The notes under the pieces were generated by a model. It did not search any database. It worked only from the letters and a program-made list of their open reading frames with translations, and had not been told where the DNA came from. Shown piece by piece: positions 11,452 through 24,100 of a DNA stretch of 64,000 nt; the first letter of the stretch is position 1; each line of letters opens with the position of its first letter. Both the position numbers and the translations under genes were made by a program. Source of the stretch: Vigna angularis (taxonomy: Eukaryota > Streptophyta > Magnoliopsida > Fabales > Fabaceae); NCBI RefSeq assembly GCF_016808095.1, contig NC_068974.1, forward strand, positions 18,910,001 through 18,974,000. Reading direction: 5' to 3'.

Positions 11452-14400
11452 GAAGCTGGAGATTACTATACCATTCTCTAAAGCATTGCAACAGATGCCA
11501 TCATATGCAAAATTTTTGAAGGAACTCCTTACAAAGAAAAACAAGTACATTGAGAAGGAGACTATCCAAGTACAGGGTAACTGCAGTGCAATCATACAGA
11601 AATTACATCCTAAGCTTAAAGATCCAGGAAGCTTCACTATTCTGTGCACCATAGGAGACTTGGAAGTTGGAAGAGCACTGATTAATTTGGGAGCTAGCAT
11701 TAATTTAATGCCGCTATCCATGTGTAAAACTATTGAGGGTTTGGAAATCAAACCTACCAGAATGGCTCTTCAACTGGCAGATAGGTCTCTTAAATATCCA
11801 TATGGAGTGGTTGAAGATGTTTTAGTGAAGGTTGATAAGTTTGTCTTCCCAGTAGATTTTATTGTAATGGAGATGGAAGGGAATAGTGATGTACCTCTCA
11901 TTCTTTGGAGACCTTTTATGAAGACTGCTAGAGTTGTAATTGATGTAGAGAATGGTAAGCTTAAAAAGAGAGTTCATAATGAAGAAGTCACCTTTGATGT
12001 ATTTAGAGCCATGACATATCCAAATGATGATAAAGCATGTTTTCAATTTGACGAACTTGATGAAGTTTGCATGATGCAAGAAAAGATGGTGCGGTATGTT
12101 TCTCCATTAGAGAAAACTCTTATTGATGCTTGTGAAAATTTAGATGAAGGAGAAGAGAAATTAATTGAAGAATGTTTGATGGACTTGGAAACATTGAAGA
12201 AGATTCCAGTGGAGGATACAAAATTTGAGATAATTGATAAGGAAGAAGAAGTCAAAGCAAAGAACTTAGAATTAAAAAGACTACCAGCACATCTGAAGTA
12301 TGTTTTTCTAGAAGAAGATGAAAAAAAGCCAGTTATCATCAGTAATTCTTTGTCTCTACAAGAAGAAGAACAATTGATAGAAATTTTGAAAGCTAATAAA
12401 GGAGCAATTGGGTGGTCAATATCAGATCTTAAAGGTATTAGCCCAACTTATTGTATGCACAAGATCCTCATGGAAGAGGATTATAGACCGAGTGCTCAAC
12501 CATAGAGAAGGTTAAACCCTGTAATGAAGGAGGTAGTCAGAAAAGAAGTGTTGAAACTTTTAGAAGCTGGTATTATTTATCCAATCTCTAATAGCGAATG
12601 GGTAAGTCCAGTTCAGGTGGTTCCAAAGAAAGGCGGAATGACAGTAATTCACAATGATAAGAATGAACTTATTCCCACTCGGACAGTTACTGGATGGCGA
12701 ATGTGCATTGATTACAGAAAGCTAAATAAAGCCACTAGGAAGGATCATTTTCCTCTTCCTTTCATGGACCAGATGTTAGAAAGATTAGCAGGTCAAGCTT
12801 TCTATTGCTTCCTAGATGGATATTCTGGATACAATCAAATTGTGGTAGATCCAAAAGACCAAGAGAAGACAACCTTTACTTGTCCTTTTGGTATTTTTGC
12901 CTATAGAAAGATGCCATTTGGATTGTGTAATGTTCCAGCTACCTTTCAAAGGTGTATGCAGGCGATTTTTGCAGATCTCTTAGAAAAGTGTATTGAAGTC
13001 TTCATGGATGATTTTTCAGTCTTTGGAAATTCTTTCCAAAGGTGTTTGGCGAATTTGGATACTGTTCTTAAAAGATGTGTTCAGACAAATCTTGTTCTTA
13101 ATTGGGAGAAATGTCATTTTATGGTAAAGGAAGGAATTGTGCTGGGACATAAAATTTCTGCTAAAGGGATTGAGGTAGATAAAGCCAAAGTGGAAGTCAT
13201 TGAGAAATTACCTCCACCAACAAATGTAAGGGGGATCAGGAGTTTTCTAGGTCATGCTGGATTTTATAGAAGATTCATTAAAGATTTCTCAAAAATTGCT
13301 AAACCATTGAGTAATCTTCTTATGAAGGATGCTTCTTTTGTGATGAATGAAGAATGTTTGAAAGCTTTCGACATATTGAAGAGAAAATTAGTGTTAGCTC
13401 CAGTAATTATAGCTCCAAATTGGAATAAAAATTTTGAGCTAATGTGTGATGCAAGTGATTATGCAATAAGAGTTGTTCTTGGCTAGTGAATAGAGCGGAT
13501 CTTTCATCCAATTTATTATGCCTACAAAGTTCTGAATGATGCTCAGTTGAATTATGCTACAACAGAGAAAGAATTTCTAGCCATAGTGTATGCTATAGAG
13601 AAATTTAGACCTTATCTTATTGGGTCTAAGGTGATTGATTATTTATACAGATCATGCAGCTATCAAATACTTGTTGACAAAGCCAGATTCTAAGCCACGT
13701 CTGATTAGATGGGTACTACTCTTGCAAGAATTTGATGTGGAGATCCGTGATAAAAAAGGGAGTGAGAACTTGATTGCTGATCATTTGTCACGATTAGTCA
13801 ACAAGGAGGTTACTAGTAAGGAATCAGAGATCTGGGAATCTTTTTCAGATGAAGTACTCATGTATATTCAGCAGAGGCCATGGTTTGCTGATATGGCTAA
13901 TTTCAAAGCTGCAAGGGTCATGCCAGAAGATTTAACATGGCAACAAAGAAAGAAATTTTTGCATGATGCCAAGCAGTTTGTCTGGGATGATCCTTATTTG
14001 TTCAAGATTGGAGCAGATAATCTTGTAAGGAGATGTGTGACAAATGAAGAAGCAGAAGGGATTCTCTGGCATTGTCATGATTCACCTTATGAGGGACATT
14101 TTAATGAACAGTAGCAAAAGTTCTTCAATCAGGGTTTTATTGGCCAACTTTATTTAAAGATGCTCATAATCATGCTAAAAATTGTGATAAGTGTCAAAGA
14201 GCAAGGAATATCACTAAACGTCATGAGATGCCATTACAAGGCATTTCAGAGGTTGAGATTTTTTATTGTTGGGGTATTGACTTTGTGGGACCCTTTCCTC
14301 CATCTTTCAACAATGAATATATTTTGGTAGCGGTGGATTATGTGAGTAAATGGGTGGAAGCATTAGCTTGTCCTAAAAATGATGCTATCACAGTAATTAA

Positions 14401-15166
14401 ATTTTTGAAGAAGCAGATATTTTCGCGTTTTGGAACTCCAAGAGTGTTGATTAGTGATGGGGGATCTCATTTTTGCAATTATCAGCTAGAAAAAGTACTC
14501 AAACATTATGGGGTGAAACACAAGGTAGCTGCACCTTATCATCCACAAACCAATGGACAAGCTGAGGTATCTAACAGAGAAATAAAAAGGATCTTGGAAA
14601 AAACAGTGACTTCATCAAGAAAGGATTGGTCACTAAAGTTGGATGATGCTCTTTGGGCTTATAGGACGGCAATGAAGACGTCTATGGGATTATCACCGTT
14701 TCAATTAGTCTATGGGAAAGCATGTCATTTGCTAGTAGAGTTAGAGCATAAAGCGTTGTGGGCTTTGAAATTTTTGAATTTTGATCCTCATGAAACTCAA
14801 AGCACACGCAGAAGGCAGATTCTGGAGCTTGAAGAAATGCGATTACATGCATATGATTCATCCAAGGCTTATAAAGATAAGATCAAATTCTATCATGACA
14901 GGAAGTTGGCAAATAAAGTTTTTAATCCAGGACAACAGGTACTATTATTCAATTCAAGATTGAAGATATTCCCTGGGAAATTGAAGACAAAATGGTCAGG
15001 ACCATTTGTAGTAAAAGGAGTGCATCCACACGGAGCAATTGAAATATTTAATCCAGCCGCTGATGATCCACAGAAAAGCTGGGTGGTGAATGGTCAACGT
15101 CTCAAGCCTTACTTAGGGGGAGAAGTGCAACATTTGTCCACAATGATGCAGTTGGTTGATCCTTGA
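11438..15166 (+). pseudogene. Athila-like pol (protease-RT-RNase H-integrase), multiply broken
   Basis: Pol domains are all recognisable but cannot give one product. The protease core begins near 11660; its catalytic Asp codon is AAT (Asn) at 11684-11686. A TAG stop at 12503-12505 lies just before reverse transcriptase. RT follows with the FMDD box at 13001-13012. TAG and TGA stops stand together at 13484-13489 in RNase H. A tandem GATT duplication at 13633-13640 shifts the frame, and a TAG at 14112-14114 with a small deletion interrupts the integrase zinc-binding region. The integrase core has D, D and E codons at 14279, 14456 and 14564. C-to-T and G-to-A changes dominate the stops, as expected for decay of methylated DNA. 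Confidence 0.9.
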
Positions 15167-15204
15167 AATTTTGGGTCAGGCTCGTGACGTTAAACAAGCG
15201 CTAC

Positions 15205-15220
15205 CTGGGAGGCAACCCAG
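15205..15220 (+). other. Conserved post-pol hairpin (element 2)
   Basis: CTGGG and CCCAG pair around AGGCAA. The same segment occurs twice in element A (49732-49747, 50013-50028) and twice in B (44961-44976, 45211-45226). From general knowledge, similar GGGAGGCAACCC segments follow pol in many plant Athila/Tat elements. Confidence 0.7.
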
Positions 15221-15391
15221 TTGATTGATTTTATCTGTATTGTTTGTTTTGATTCTGCTTTAGTTGCATGATAGGGATTGAATGTTTGAGTGATTTGAGA
15301 CCTTAATTGCAGGAAGCCAGTTAGGGGTATGTTTAGGACGCATCTAGGTTAAGCTAAGGAGAAGGAGAGCACTTCCCGTAAGTGCCGCTGA

Positions 15392-15422
15392 GCGACAAAC
15401 TACCGCTGAGCGGTAGTGTCGC
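15392..15422 (+). other. Strong inverted repeat with CCGCTGAGCGG core
   Basis: An 8-bp inner stem (CTACCGCT with AGCGGTAG, one-base loop) is extended by GCGACA pairing with TGTCGC across a two-base AA bulge, 14 pairs in all. Confidence 0.75.
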
Positions 15423-15817
15423 AGATTGTGCTTAGGTTGCCCCTTAGCGGAACCCGAGCCCATTAGGGTATTTTTTATACCCTAAGCCGCGCCTTGGCCT
15501 CTCTTTTTAGATTCTTCTCTGGACACACACTCCTACATACTTTTCCAAGGTTTTCTACAACTTTTCCCTCATCCCTTTTGAGAAAATCTCTTTTCCACTC
15601 AGTTTCTCACTTATTGTCCATCTAAGTTTGGGGTTGGGAGAGAGCATCATTGATGGGGATGAGTTTTTCAAAGCACTAGAGCAGGATTTGTTTTATCATT
15701 CATTTTTGTTTTTAGAATAGGGTTTGATGTACTCAATTGGAAACTTTATCTGTTATGATGGTTTGCTTATGATTGTGATTGTTTGATAAGTAATGCTTGA
15801 TGATGCTTTGATATGGA

Positions 15818-16033
15818 TTGATGTTGAGATGTGCACATTACATGCTTATACAAGTAGTTCACAAGCTTTGTGAACAAATGCAAGTTATTGTGATTGTGAT
15901 TGTGATATTAGGCAGGATGTGTATGTCAAATGTGAATGAGCTTATATGTGAGGTTTTGAGCTCTAGAGTTTTTGTGATTGAGTGCTATTACTTTGGAAGC
16001 ATGAATAATTTTGCCCAGGTTTTCTATGATTGA
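15818..16033 (+). CDS. Small conserved ORF of the Athila-like family (function unknown)
   Basis: A 71-codon ORF encodes a short protein with a hydrophobic Ile/Val stretch and the C-terminal motif NNFAQVFYD. Homologous ORFs of 75 codons stand at the same place in A (34531-34758) and B (36970-37197). The copies differ by substitutions and one whole-codon gap in the alignable part, though the N-termini diverge by a non-triplet indel. This could be mere family similarity. I know no domain for it, and expression is unproven. Confidence 0.3.
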   Translation: MMLRCAHYMLIQVVHKLCEQMQVIVIVIVILGRMCMSNVNELICEVLSSRVFVIECYYFGSMNNFAQVFYD

Positions 16034-16870
16034 ATCAAGTGCTTGTTTGCATTATATGATCAAGGCCGTTTATTGGAAACCCTTATATTAGCCAAATTGC
16101 ATGAAATAATCCACCAAAAGAGAACACTATGTGTTCTATCCTTTGAACCCTTAGCCTTGAACATAAATTTAAAACCCTTGTTGAAAGCTTTACCTTGAGT
16201 TAAGTAGAAAATATTTTGTGGTATTGACAAATGTTCAAGTTTGGGGTTGTTGGAAAATAGAAAGGGAATTTGAAAGCATTGAGCTAAGAGCTAAGAATTA
16301 AGTATGTGAAAAGCAAAAGAAAAAGAGAAAGAAAAGAAAAAGCAAAGCTCAATGCAAAGGAAAGTTGGGAAAAGTAAGAATGATTGTGTTTATATGATTC
16401 TCTTAACTCAAGGGTTTTGTGATCTAGAAAAACCAATTTTCTTGTTAGCCCAGCCACATTATAAGTCATTGAAAAAGTCCTTGTGATGATGCATGCTTGT
16501 GAATTTATTTTATTGTGGTTAAATGAAAGGCAAAGTCAATTCATGTGACATTGTGATAGTAGAGTGAATAAGTGATTACCTCTTATACACTTGTGTTTGA
16601 GTGAAACACTTTACCTAGTGAGGAAAGATTCCATGAGCACATGAACATCTTTGCTTAGTTGATTAATCATTCATGAAAAATAACATTTGTTGGATATTAA
16701 GTGATTTTGTGAACACCCAAAGCATGTGCATGTCTTAATTGAAATCTTTGTCATGAATTTAATTGAAGTTTTTACTTATCTTGAAAAGAGGATTTTTAAA
16801 TGCATGAACCATTGTACAAATTGGTAGAAGATTGAGTTACATTTTGTTTGCTTGAGGACAAACAAAGTTC

Positions 16871-16884
16871 TAAGTTTGGGGTTG
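16871..16884 (+). other. Polypurine tract region of element 2
   Basis: TAAGTTTGGGGTTG directly precedes the TGATAACAG start of the 3' LTR. It is G-rich rather than purely purine. The reverse complement occupies the same place in A (33673-33686) and B (36116-36129). Confidence 0.7.
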
Positions 16885-18187
16885 TGATAACAGTTGAAAA
16901 ACTGTTATTTTCATGCTTAAAATTGATACTTAAAGCAACCTTTAACACTTAGAAACTAGCTTGAAATCATGCTTTTGGTCATATTTTTAGAAATAAGAGA
17001 CCTGGACAGGTTTATACTTGATTTAAGTGTTTTATGTAGGTTTTAAGGTGAATTTGGTGAAAGAAGTGAAGAAGGATAGAAATGGAATCAGAAAAGACAT
17101 CAAAAAGTGCAAAAGGAGAAGCTGCAATTACCGCTCAGCGGTAGTTTACCGCTGAGCGGCACTCAAGAACCCACGTTGGCTCCGCTGAGGGGTGAAAAGG
17201 CCGCTGAGGGGAGGAAAACAACTCACGCACTTACCGCTGAGCGGTAGTTTACCGCTGAGCAGCACTATTTTGGGCTTGGGCCTAATTTTCTGTAATTTTA
17301 CGAATAGTATATAAGCTTTAGGTGTTCCTAGGGTTTGTATCTTAGGCTGGGACGAAGCAAACACTCTCTTTTCCACCCCTTGAAGGAAGATCTTGGATGC
17401 TCAGGCTACGTCTTCACCTTTCTAGGGTTTTATCTTCCATTCTTTCATTATTGTTCATCTAGTTTCACCATGAATATGGTGAACTAAACCTTGTATTGTT
17501 GTTGGGGAATCAATGTAGTCTTGTGAAACTCTCATATATGGAATTTGTTTTAACATCTTATTTTAAGACTTTTGCTTTCTTTCATCATTAGTTAGGGTTT
17601 TTCCTGTTTGCTTAATGCTTGCTTTGTTTAACTCATTCATTGCCATGATTAATGATTTTATCGATATGGGAACGTACGGGGAAGTCTAGATCTGGGGAAT
17701 TTCTCCCAATAGCATATTGGTTGCCTTTAAGCTTCTACACTTAAGAATTAATTACTAGGAATGCTAGGAATTGTATGAACTCGTAATTAAGGATAGGCCT
17801 TCTTGACAAGGTAATTTAGAAAGTGGCATTAACATTGATGAAAAGATTGATGAATTCCTAAAGTATATTAGAGTGGATAAGATGAAATTGATAACCCCAA
17901 CAACATACTCATCCATATCATTCATTACGTGTTTGTTTTACTCTTTTTGCCATTGATCAAACTCATGCATACATGTTTAATTATTGTTTTTTGCATTAAA
18001 AACCTACAATCAATCGTTCACAAGTCTTAAATAATCAACAGATTAGATAACTAACTAGGCCGTGAGTCCTTTGGAAAAACGATACTTGGTCTTACCTAGT
18101 TTTATTACTTGATACGATTCGGTCACACTTGCCGAGGGTTAAGGACGTTTGTGGCGCCGTTTTTCGGTGTTCATAAATTTTTCATCA
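16885..18187 (+). repeat. 3' LTR of element 2 (1303 bp), complete
   Basis: It starts TGATAACAG and ends TTCATCA, with TG...CA termini. The first 24 bases form a perfect 9-bp hairpin with a GAAA loop. Palindromes CCGCTCAGCGG/CCGCTGAGCGG cluster at 17130-17262. A TATA-like box (TATATAAG, 17308-17315) marks the probable promoter. The LTR is followed at once by the minisatellite. Confidence 0.95.
17308..17315 (+). promoter_or_regulatory. Probable TATA box of the Athila-like LTR
   Basis: TATATAAG lies about 420 bases into the LTR and 3' of the palindrome cluster. The same octamer is conserved in the minus-strand solo LTR (26076-26083) but mutated in the 5' LTR of this element. Confidence 0.55.
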
Positions 18188-21100
18188 GGAGTGGACGAAG
18201 TTGACGAAGTGGACGAAATGGCGAAATGCACGATGTAGTTGAAGTGGACGAAATGGACGAAGTGGAGGAACTGGACGAAGTGGACGAAATGGACGAAGTG
18301 AGGGAAGTGGAGGAAGTGGAAGAAGTGGAGGAAGTGGAGGAAGCTGACGAAGTTGACGAAGTGAACGAAGTTGACGAAGGGGACGAAGTGGACGAAGTTG
18401 ACGAAGGGGACGAAGTGGAAGAACAAGTGAACAAACAAGTGGGAGAAGAAGTGGAAGAAGAAGTGGAGCAAAATGAGGAAGTGGAGGACGTGGAGGAAGT
18501 GTAGGAAGTTGACGTAGTGAACGAAGTGGACGAAGTGGACGAAATGTTTACGTAGTGGACAAAGTTGACAAAGTAGACGAAGTGTACGAAGTGGACGAAG
18601 TGGACGAAGTGGACGGAGTGGACGAAGTCTACGAATTGGAAGAAGTGGACGAAATGGACGAAGTGTAGGAAGTTGACAAAGTTGTTGAAGTGCACGAAGT
18701 GAACGAAGTGGACGAAGTGGACGAAGTTGACGAAGTTGATGAAGTTGACGAAGTGGACGAAATGAACGATGTGGAAGAAAAAGTTGAAGAAGAAGAGGAA
18801 GAAGAAGTGGAAGAAGTGGAGGAAGTGGAGAAAGTGGAGCAAGTGGACAACGTGGAAGAAGTGGAGGAAGTGGACAAAGTGGACAAAGTGGACGAAGTGG
18901 ACGAAGCTGACGAAGTGGAGGAAGTTGACGAAGTGCACGAAGTGGAAGAAGTGGACGAGGTTGATGAAGTTGACGAAGTTGATTAAGTGGACTAAGTGGA
19001 AGAAGAAGTGGAAGAAGAAGTGGAAGAAGAAGTGGAAGAAGAAGTTGAAGAAGAAGTGGAAGAAGTGGAGGAAGTGGAGGAAGTTGACGAAGTGGAGGAA
19101 GTGGAGGAAGTGGAGGAAGTGGAGGAAGTGGACAAAGTTGACGAAGTGCACGAAGTGGAAGAAATGCACGAAATGGACGAAGTGGAGGAAGTGGACGACG
19201 CTCACGAAGCTGACGAAGTGGAGGAAGCTGACGAAGTTGACGAAGTGGAAGAAGTCGACGAAGTGGATGAAGTTGGCAAAGTGGAAGAACAAGTGGACAA
19301 AGAAGTGGCAGAAGAAGTGGAAAGAGAAGTGGAGCAAGTGGAGGAAGTGGATGAAGTGGACGTAGTGGACAAAGTGGACAAAGTGGACGAAGTTGACAAA
19401 GAGGACAAAATGGACAAGGTGGAGGAAGTTGACAAAGTTGTTGAAGTTGACGAAGTGCACGAAGTGGACGAAGTTGGTGAAGTTGACGAAGTGGACGAAG
19501 TGGAAGATTTAGAAGAAAAAGTGGAAGAACAAGTGGAAGAAGTGGAGGAAGTGGAGGAAGTGGACAAAGTGGAGGAAGTGGAGGAAGTGGACAAAGTGGA
19601 GGAAGTGGACAAAGTGGAGGAAGTGGACAAAGTGGAGGAGGTGGACAAAGTGGAGGAAGTAGACAAAGTGGAGGAAGTGGACAAAGTGGACGAAGTGGAC
19701 GAAGCTGACGAAGTGGAGGAAGAGGAGGAAGTGGAGGAAGTGGACGAAGTGGACGAAGTCTAAGAAGGGGATGAAGTTGACGAAGTTTACTAAGCGGAAG
19801 AAGAAGTGGAAGATGAAGTAGAAGAAAAAGTGGAAGAAGTGGAGGAAGTGGAGGAAGTTGAGGAAGTGGAGGAAGTGGAGGAAGTGGAGGAACTTGACGA
19901 ACTGGACGAAGTGGAGGAAGTGGATGAAAGAAAGGAAGTGGAGGAAATGGACAAAGTTGATGAAGTTGACGAAGTGGAGGAAATAGACGAAATGGACGAA
20001 GTGGACGAGGTGGACGAGATGGACGAAGTGGACGAAGTGGAAAAAATGTACGGAGTTGACGAAGTGGACGAAGTGGACGAAGTGGACGAAATGGACGAAG
20101 TGATGGAAGTGGAGGAAGTGGACGAAGAAGTGGACGAAATGGACGAAGTAGTTGAAGCGGACGAAATGGACGAAATGGAGGAAATGGAGGAAGTGGAGGA
20201 AGTGGAGGAAGTGGACGAAGAGGACAAAGAGGACGAATTGGAAGAAATGCTCGAAGTTGAAGAAGTTCACGAAGTGGACGAAGTTGACGAAGTGGACTAA
20301 GTGGACGAAGTTGACGAAGTGGACGAAGTGGAAGAAGTGGAGGAAGTGGAGGAAATGGAGGAAGTGGAGGAAGTGGAGGAAATGGACGAAGTTCACGAAG
20401 TTCAATAAGTTGACAAAGTGGAAGAACTGGACGAACTGGACAAAATGGAAGAAATGGACGAAGTGGATGAAGTGGAGGAAGTGGACGAAGTGGACGAAGC
20501 TCACGAAGCTGACGAAGTGGAGGAAGCTAACAAAGTGGACGTAGTGGAAGAAGTAGACGAAGTGGACGAAGTGGACGAAGAGGAAGAACAAGTGGACAAA
20601 GAAGTGGCAGAAGAAGTGGAAGAAGAAGTTGAGCAAGTGGAGGAAGTGGATGAAGTGGACGTAGTGGACAAAGTGGACGAAGTTGACAAAGAGGACGAAG
20701 TGGAGGAAGTTCCCGAAGTTGTTGAAGTTGACGAAGTGCACGAAGTAGACGAAGTGGACAAAGTGGATGAAATTGGTGAAGTTGACGAAGTGGACGAAGT
20801 GGAAGATGTAGAAGAAAAAGATGAAGAACAAGTGGAAGAGGTGGAGGAACTGGACAAAGTCGAGGAAGTGGACAAGGTGGACGAAGTGGACGAAGCTGAC
20901 GAAGTGGAGGAAGTGGAGGAAGTGGACAAAGTGAAAGAAGGGGACGAAGTTAACGTAGTTTACTAAGTTGAAGAAGAAGTGGAAGAAGAAGTAGAAGAAG
21001 AAGTGGAAGAAGTGGAGGAAGTGGAGGAAGTTGAGGAAGTGGAAGAAGTGGAGGAAGTGGAGGAACTTGACGAACTGGACGAAGTGGAGGAAGTGGACGA

Positions 21101-24100
21101 AGCGTCGAACAGGACGAAATGCAAGAAGTGCACGAAGTGGACGAAGTTGACGAAGTGGACTAAGTGGACGAAGTTGATGAAGTGGAAGAAGTGGAGGAAG
21201 TGGAGGAAGTGGAGGAAGTGGACAAAGTGGAGGAAGTGGAGGAAGTGGACAAAGTGGAGGAAGTGGACAAAGTGGATGAAGTGGGCGAAGCTCACGAAGC
21301 TGACAAGGTGGAGGAAGTGGACGAAGTAGAAGAAGTGGACGAACTTCAAGAAGTTGATTAAGTGGACTAAGTGGAAGAAGAAGTGGAAGAAGAAGTAGAA
21401 GAAGAAGTGGAAGAAGTGGAAGAAGTAGACGAAGTTGACAAACTTTACGAAGTTGATTAAGTGGACTAAGTGGAAAAAGAAGTTGAAGAAGAAGTAGAAG
21501 AAGAATTAGAAGAAGTGGAGGAAGTGGAGGAAGTGGAGGAAGTGCACAAAGTGGAGGAAGTGGACGAAGCTCACAAGGCTGACGAAGTGGAGGAAGTGGA
21601 GGAAATGGACGAAGTGGAAGAAGGGGACGAAGTTGACGAAGTTGTTTAAGTGCAATGAGTGGAAGAAGAAGTGGAAGAAGAAGTAGAAGAAGAAGTGCAA
21701 GAAGTGGAGGAAGTGGAGGAAGTTGAGGAAGTGGAGGAAGTGGAGGAACTTGACGAACTGGACGAAGTGGAGGAAGTGGACGAAGTGGACGAAGTGGAGG
21801 AAATGGAAAAAGTTGGCAAAGTTGACGAAGTGCACGAAGTGGACGAAATGGACGAAATGGACGAAGTGGACGAAATGGACGAAGTAGACGAAATGGACAA
21901 AGTGTACGGAGTTGACGAAGTTGGCGAAATGGATGATGTGGACGAAGTGGAGGAAGTGGAAGAAGAAGTAGACGAAGTAGTTGAAGTGGACGAAATGGAC
22001 GAAGTGGAGGAAGTGGAGGAAGGGGAGGAAGTGGACGAAGAGGACGAAGTGGAAGAAATGCACGAAGTTGACGAAGTTGACGAAGTGGACATAGTGGAAG
22101 AAGTGGAGGAAGTGGAGGAAGTGGAAGAAGTGGAGGAAGTGGATGAAATGGACGTAGTTGACAAAGCTGACGAACTGGACGAAGTGGACGAACTGGACGA
22201 AGTGGACGAAATGGACGAAATGGACGAAGTAGTTGAAGTGCACGAAATGGATGAAGTGGACGAAGTGGTGGAAGTGGACGAAGTGGACGTAGAGGACGAA
22301 GAAGACGAAGTGGAAGAAGTGCACGAAGTTGATGAAGTTGACGAAGTGGACTAAGTGGACGAAGTTGACGAAGTGGACGAAGTTGACGAAGTGGACTAAG
22401 TGGAAGAAGTTGAGGAAGTGGAGGAAGTGGAGGAAATGAACGAAGTTGACAAAGCTGACGAAGTTGACAAAGTGGAGGAAGTGGACGAAGTGGACGAAGT
22501 GGACGAACTTGACGAAGTGGAAGAAATGGATCAAATGGAAGAAGTAGTTGAAGTGCACAAAATGGATGAAGTGGACGAAGTGGACTAAGAGGACGAAGAG
22601 AACGAAGTGGAAGAAGTGCACGAAGTTGATGAAGTTGACGAAGTGGACGAAGTCGACGAAGTGGACTAAGTGGACGAAGTGGACGAAGTGGAAGAAGTAG
22701 AGGAAGTGGAAGAAGGGGACGAAGTTGATGAAGTTGTTTAAGTGGACTAAGTGGAAGAAGAAGTGGAAGAAGAAGTAGAAGAAGAAGTGGAAGAACTAGA
22801 GGAAGTGGAGGAAGTTGAGGAAGTTGAGGAAGTGGAGGAAGTGGAGGAACTTGACGAACTGGACGAAGTTGACGAAGTTGACGAAGTGGACGAAATGGAC
22901 GAAGTGGACAAAGTGGACAAAGTGTACTGAGTTGACGAAGTGGACGAAGTGGACGAAATGGATGAAATGGACAAAGTGGTGGAAGTGGATGAAGTGGACG
23001 AAGTGGAAGAAGAAGTGGACGAAATAGACGAAGTAGTTGAAGTGGACGAAATGGACGAAGTGGAGGGAGTGGAGGAAGTAGAGGAAGTGGAGGGAGTGGA
23101 GGAAATCGAGGAAGTGGACGAAGAGGACGAAGTGGAAGAAATGCACGAAGTTGACAAAGTTGACGAAGTGGACGAAGTCGAAGAAGTGGAGGAAGTGGAG
23201 AAAGTGGAGGAAGTGGAGGAAATGGACGAAGTTGACAAAGCTGACGAAGTTTCCGAAGTTGCCGAAGGGGACGAACTCGACGAAGTGGACGAAATGGACG
23301 AAGTAGTTGAAGTGGAGGGAGTGGAGGAAGTGGAGGGAGTGGAGGAAATGGAGGAAGTGGACGAAGAGGACGAAGAGGACGAAGTGGAAGAAATGCACGA
23401 AGTTGACGAAGTGGACGAAGTGGAGGAAGTTGACGAAGTGGAGGAAGTTGACGAAGTGGAGGAAGTGGAGGAAGTGGACGAAGTTGACAAAGCTGACGAA
23501 GTTGCCGAAGTTGCCGAAGTGGACGAAATGGACGAAGTAGTTGAAGTGGACGAAATGGATTAAGTGGACGAAGTGGAGGAAGTGGAGGAAGTGGACGAAG
23601 AGGACGAAGAGGACGAAGTGGAAGAAGTTCATGAAGTTGATGAAGTGGACGAAGTGGACGAAGTTGACAAAGTGGACGAAGTGGACGAAGTGGACGAAGT
23701 GGACGAAGTGGAGGAAGTGGAGGAACTGGAGGAAGTGGACAATGTGGAGGAAGTGGACAAAGTGGATGAAGTGAACGAAGCCTACGAAGCTGACGAAGTG
23801 GAGGAAGTGGAAGAAGTGGACGAAGTTGACGAACTTCACGAAGTTGATTAAGTGGACTAAGTGGACTAAGTGGAAGAAGAAGTGGAAGAAGTGGAGGGAG
23901 AGGAGGAAGTGGAGTAAGTGGACGAAGCTCACGAAGCTGACGAAGTGGAGGAAGTGGATGTAGTGGACGAAGTGGAAGAAGTAGACGAACTTGACGAAGT
24001 TGATTAAGTGGACTAAGTGGAAGAAGAAGTGGAAGAAGAAGTAGAAGAAGAAGTGGAAGAAGTGGAGGAAGGGGAGGAAGAAGTAGAAGGAGAAGTGGAA

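Larger units (their letters stand above)
15167..16870 (+). other. 3' non-coding part of element 2
   Basis: No Athila-type ORF is present here, in contrast to A and B. Right after pol lies the conserved segment with GCGCT and the hairpin CTGGGAGGCAACCCAG (15205-15220). A strong inverted repeat around a CCGCTGAGCGG core spans 15392-15422. A small ORF at 15818-16033 is shared with A and B. Motifs AAGTTTGGGGTTG recur near 15627, 16230 and 16870, so the polypurine-tract-like sequence is repeated three times. Confidence 0.75.
8483..18187 (+). mobile_element. Athila-like Ty3/Gypsy element 2, degenerate
   Basis: A plus-strand element with a 5' LTR cut by the Tekay insertion (8483-9722), an Asp-tRNA-type primer site, gag and pol relics, a 1.7 kb 3' non-coding part, a polypurine tract and a complete 3' LTR (16885-18187). 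The two LTRs differ at roughly 2-3% by eye plus an 18-bp indel, so it is clearly older than the Tekay inserted in it. Unlike A and B it keeps pol, but it has no Athila-type extra ORF between pol and the 3' LTR. Its right edge abuts the minisatellite; the right 5-bp flank is GGAGT. Confidence 0.9.
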
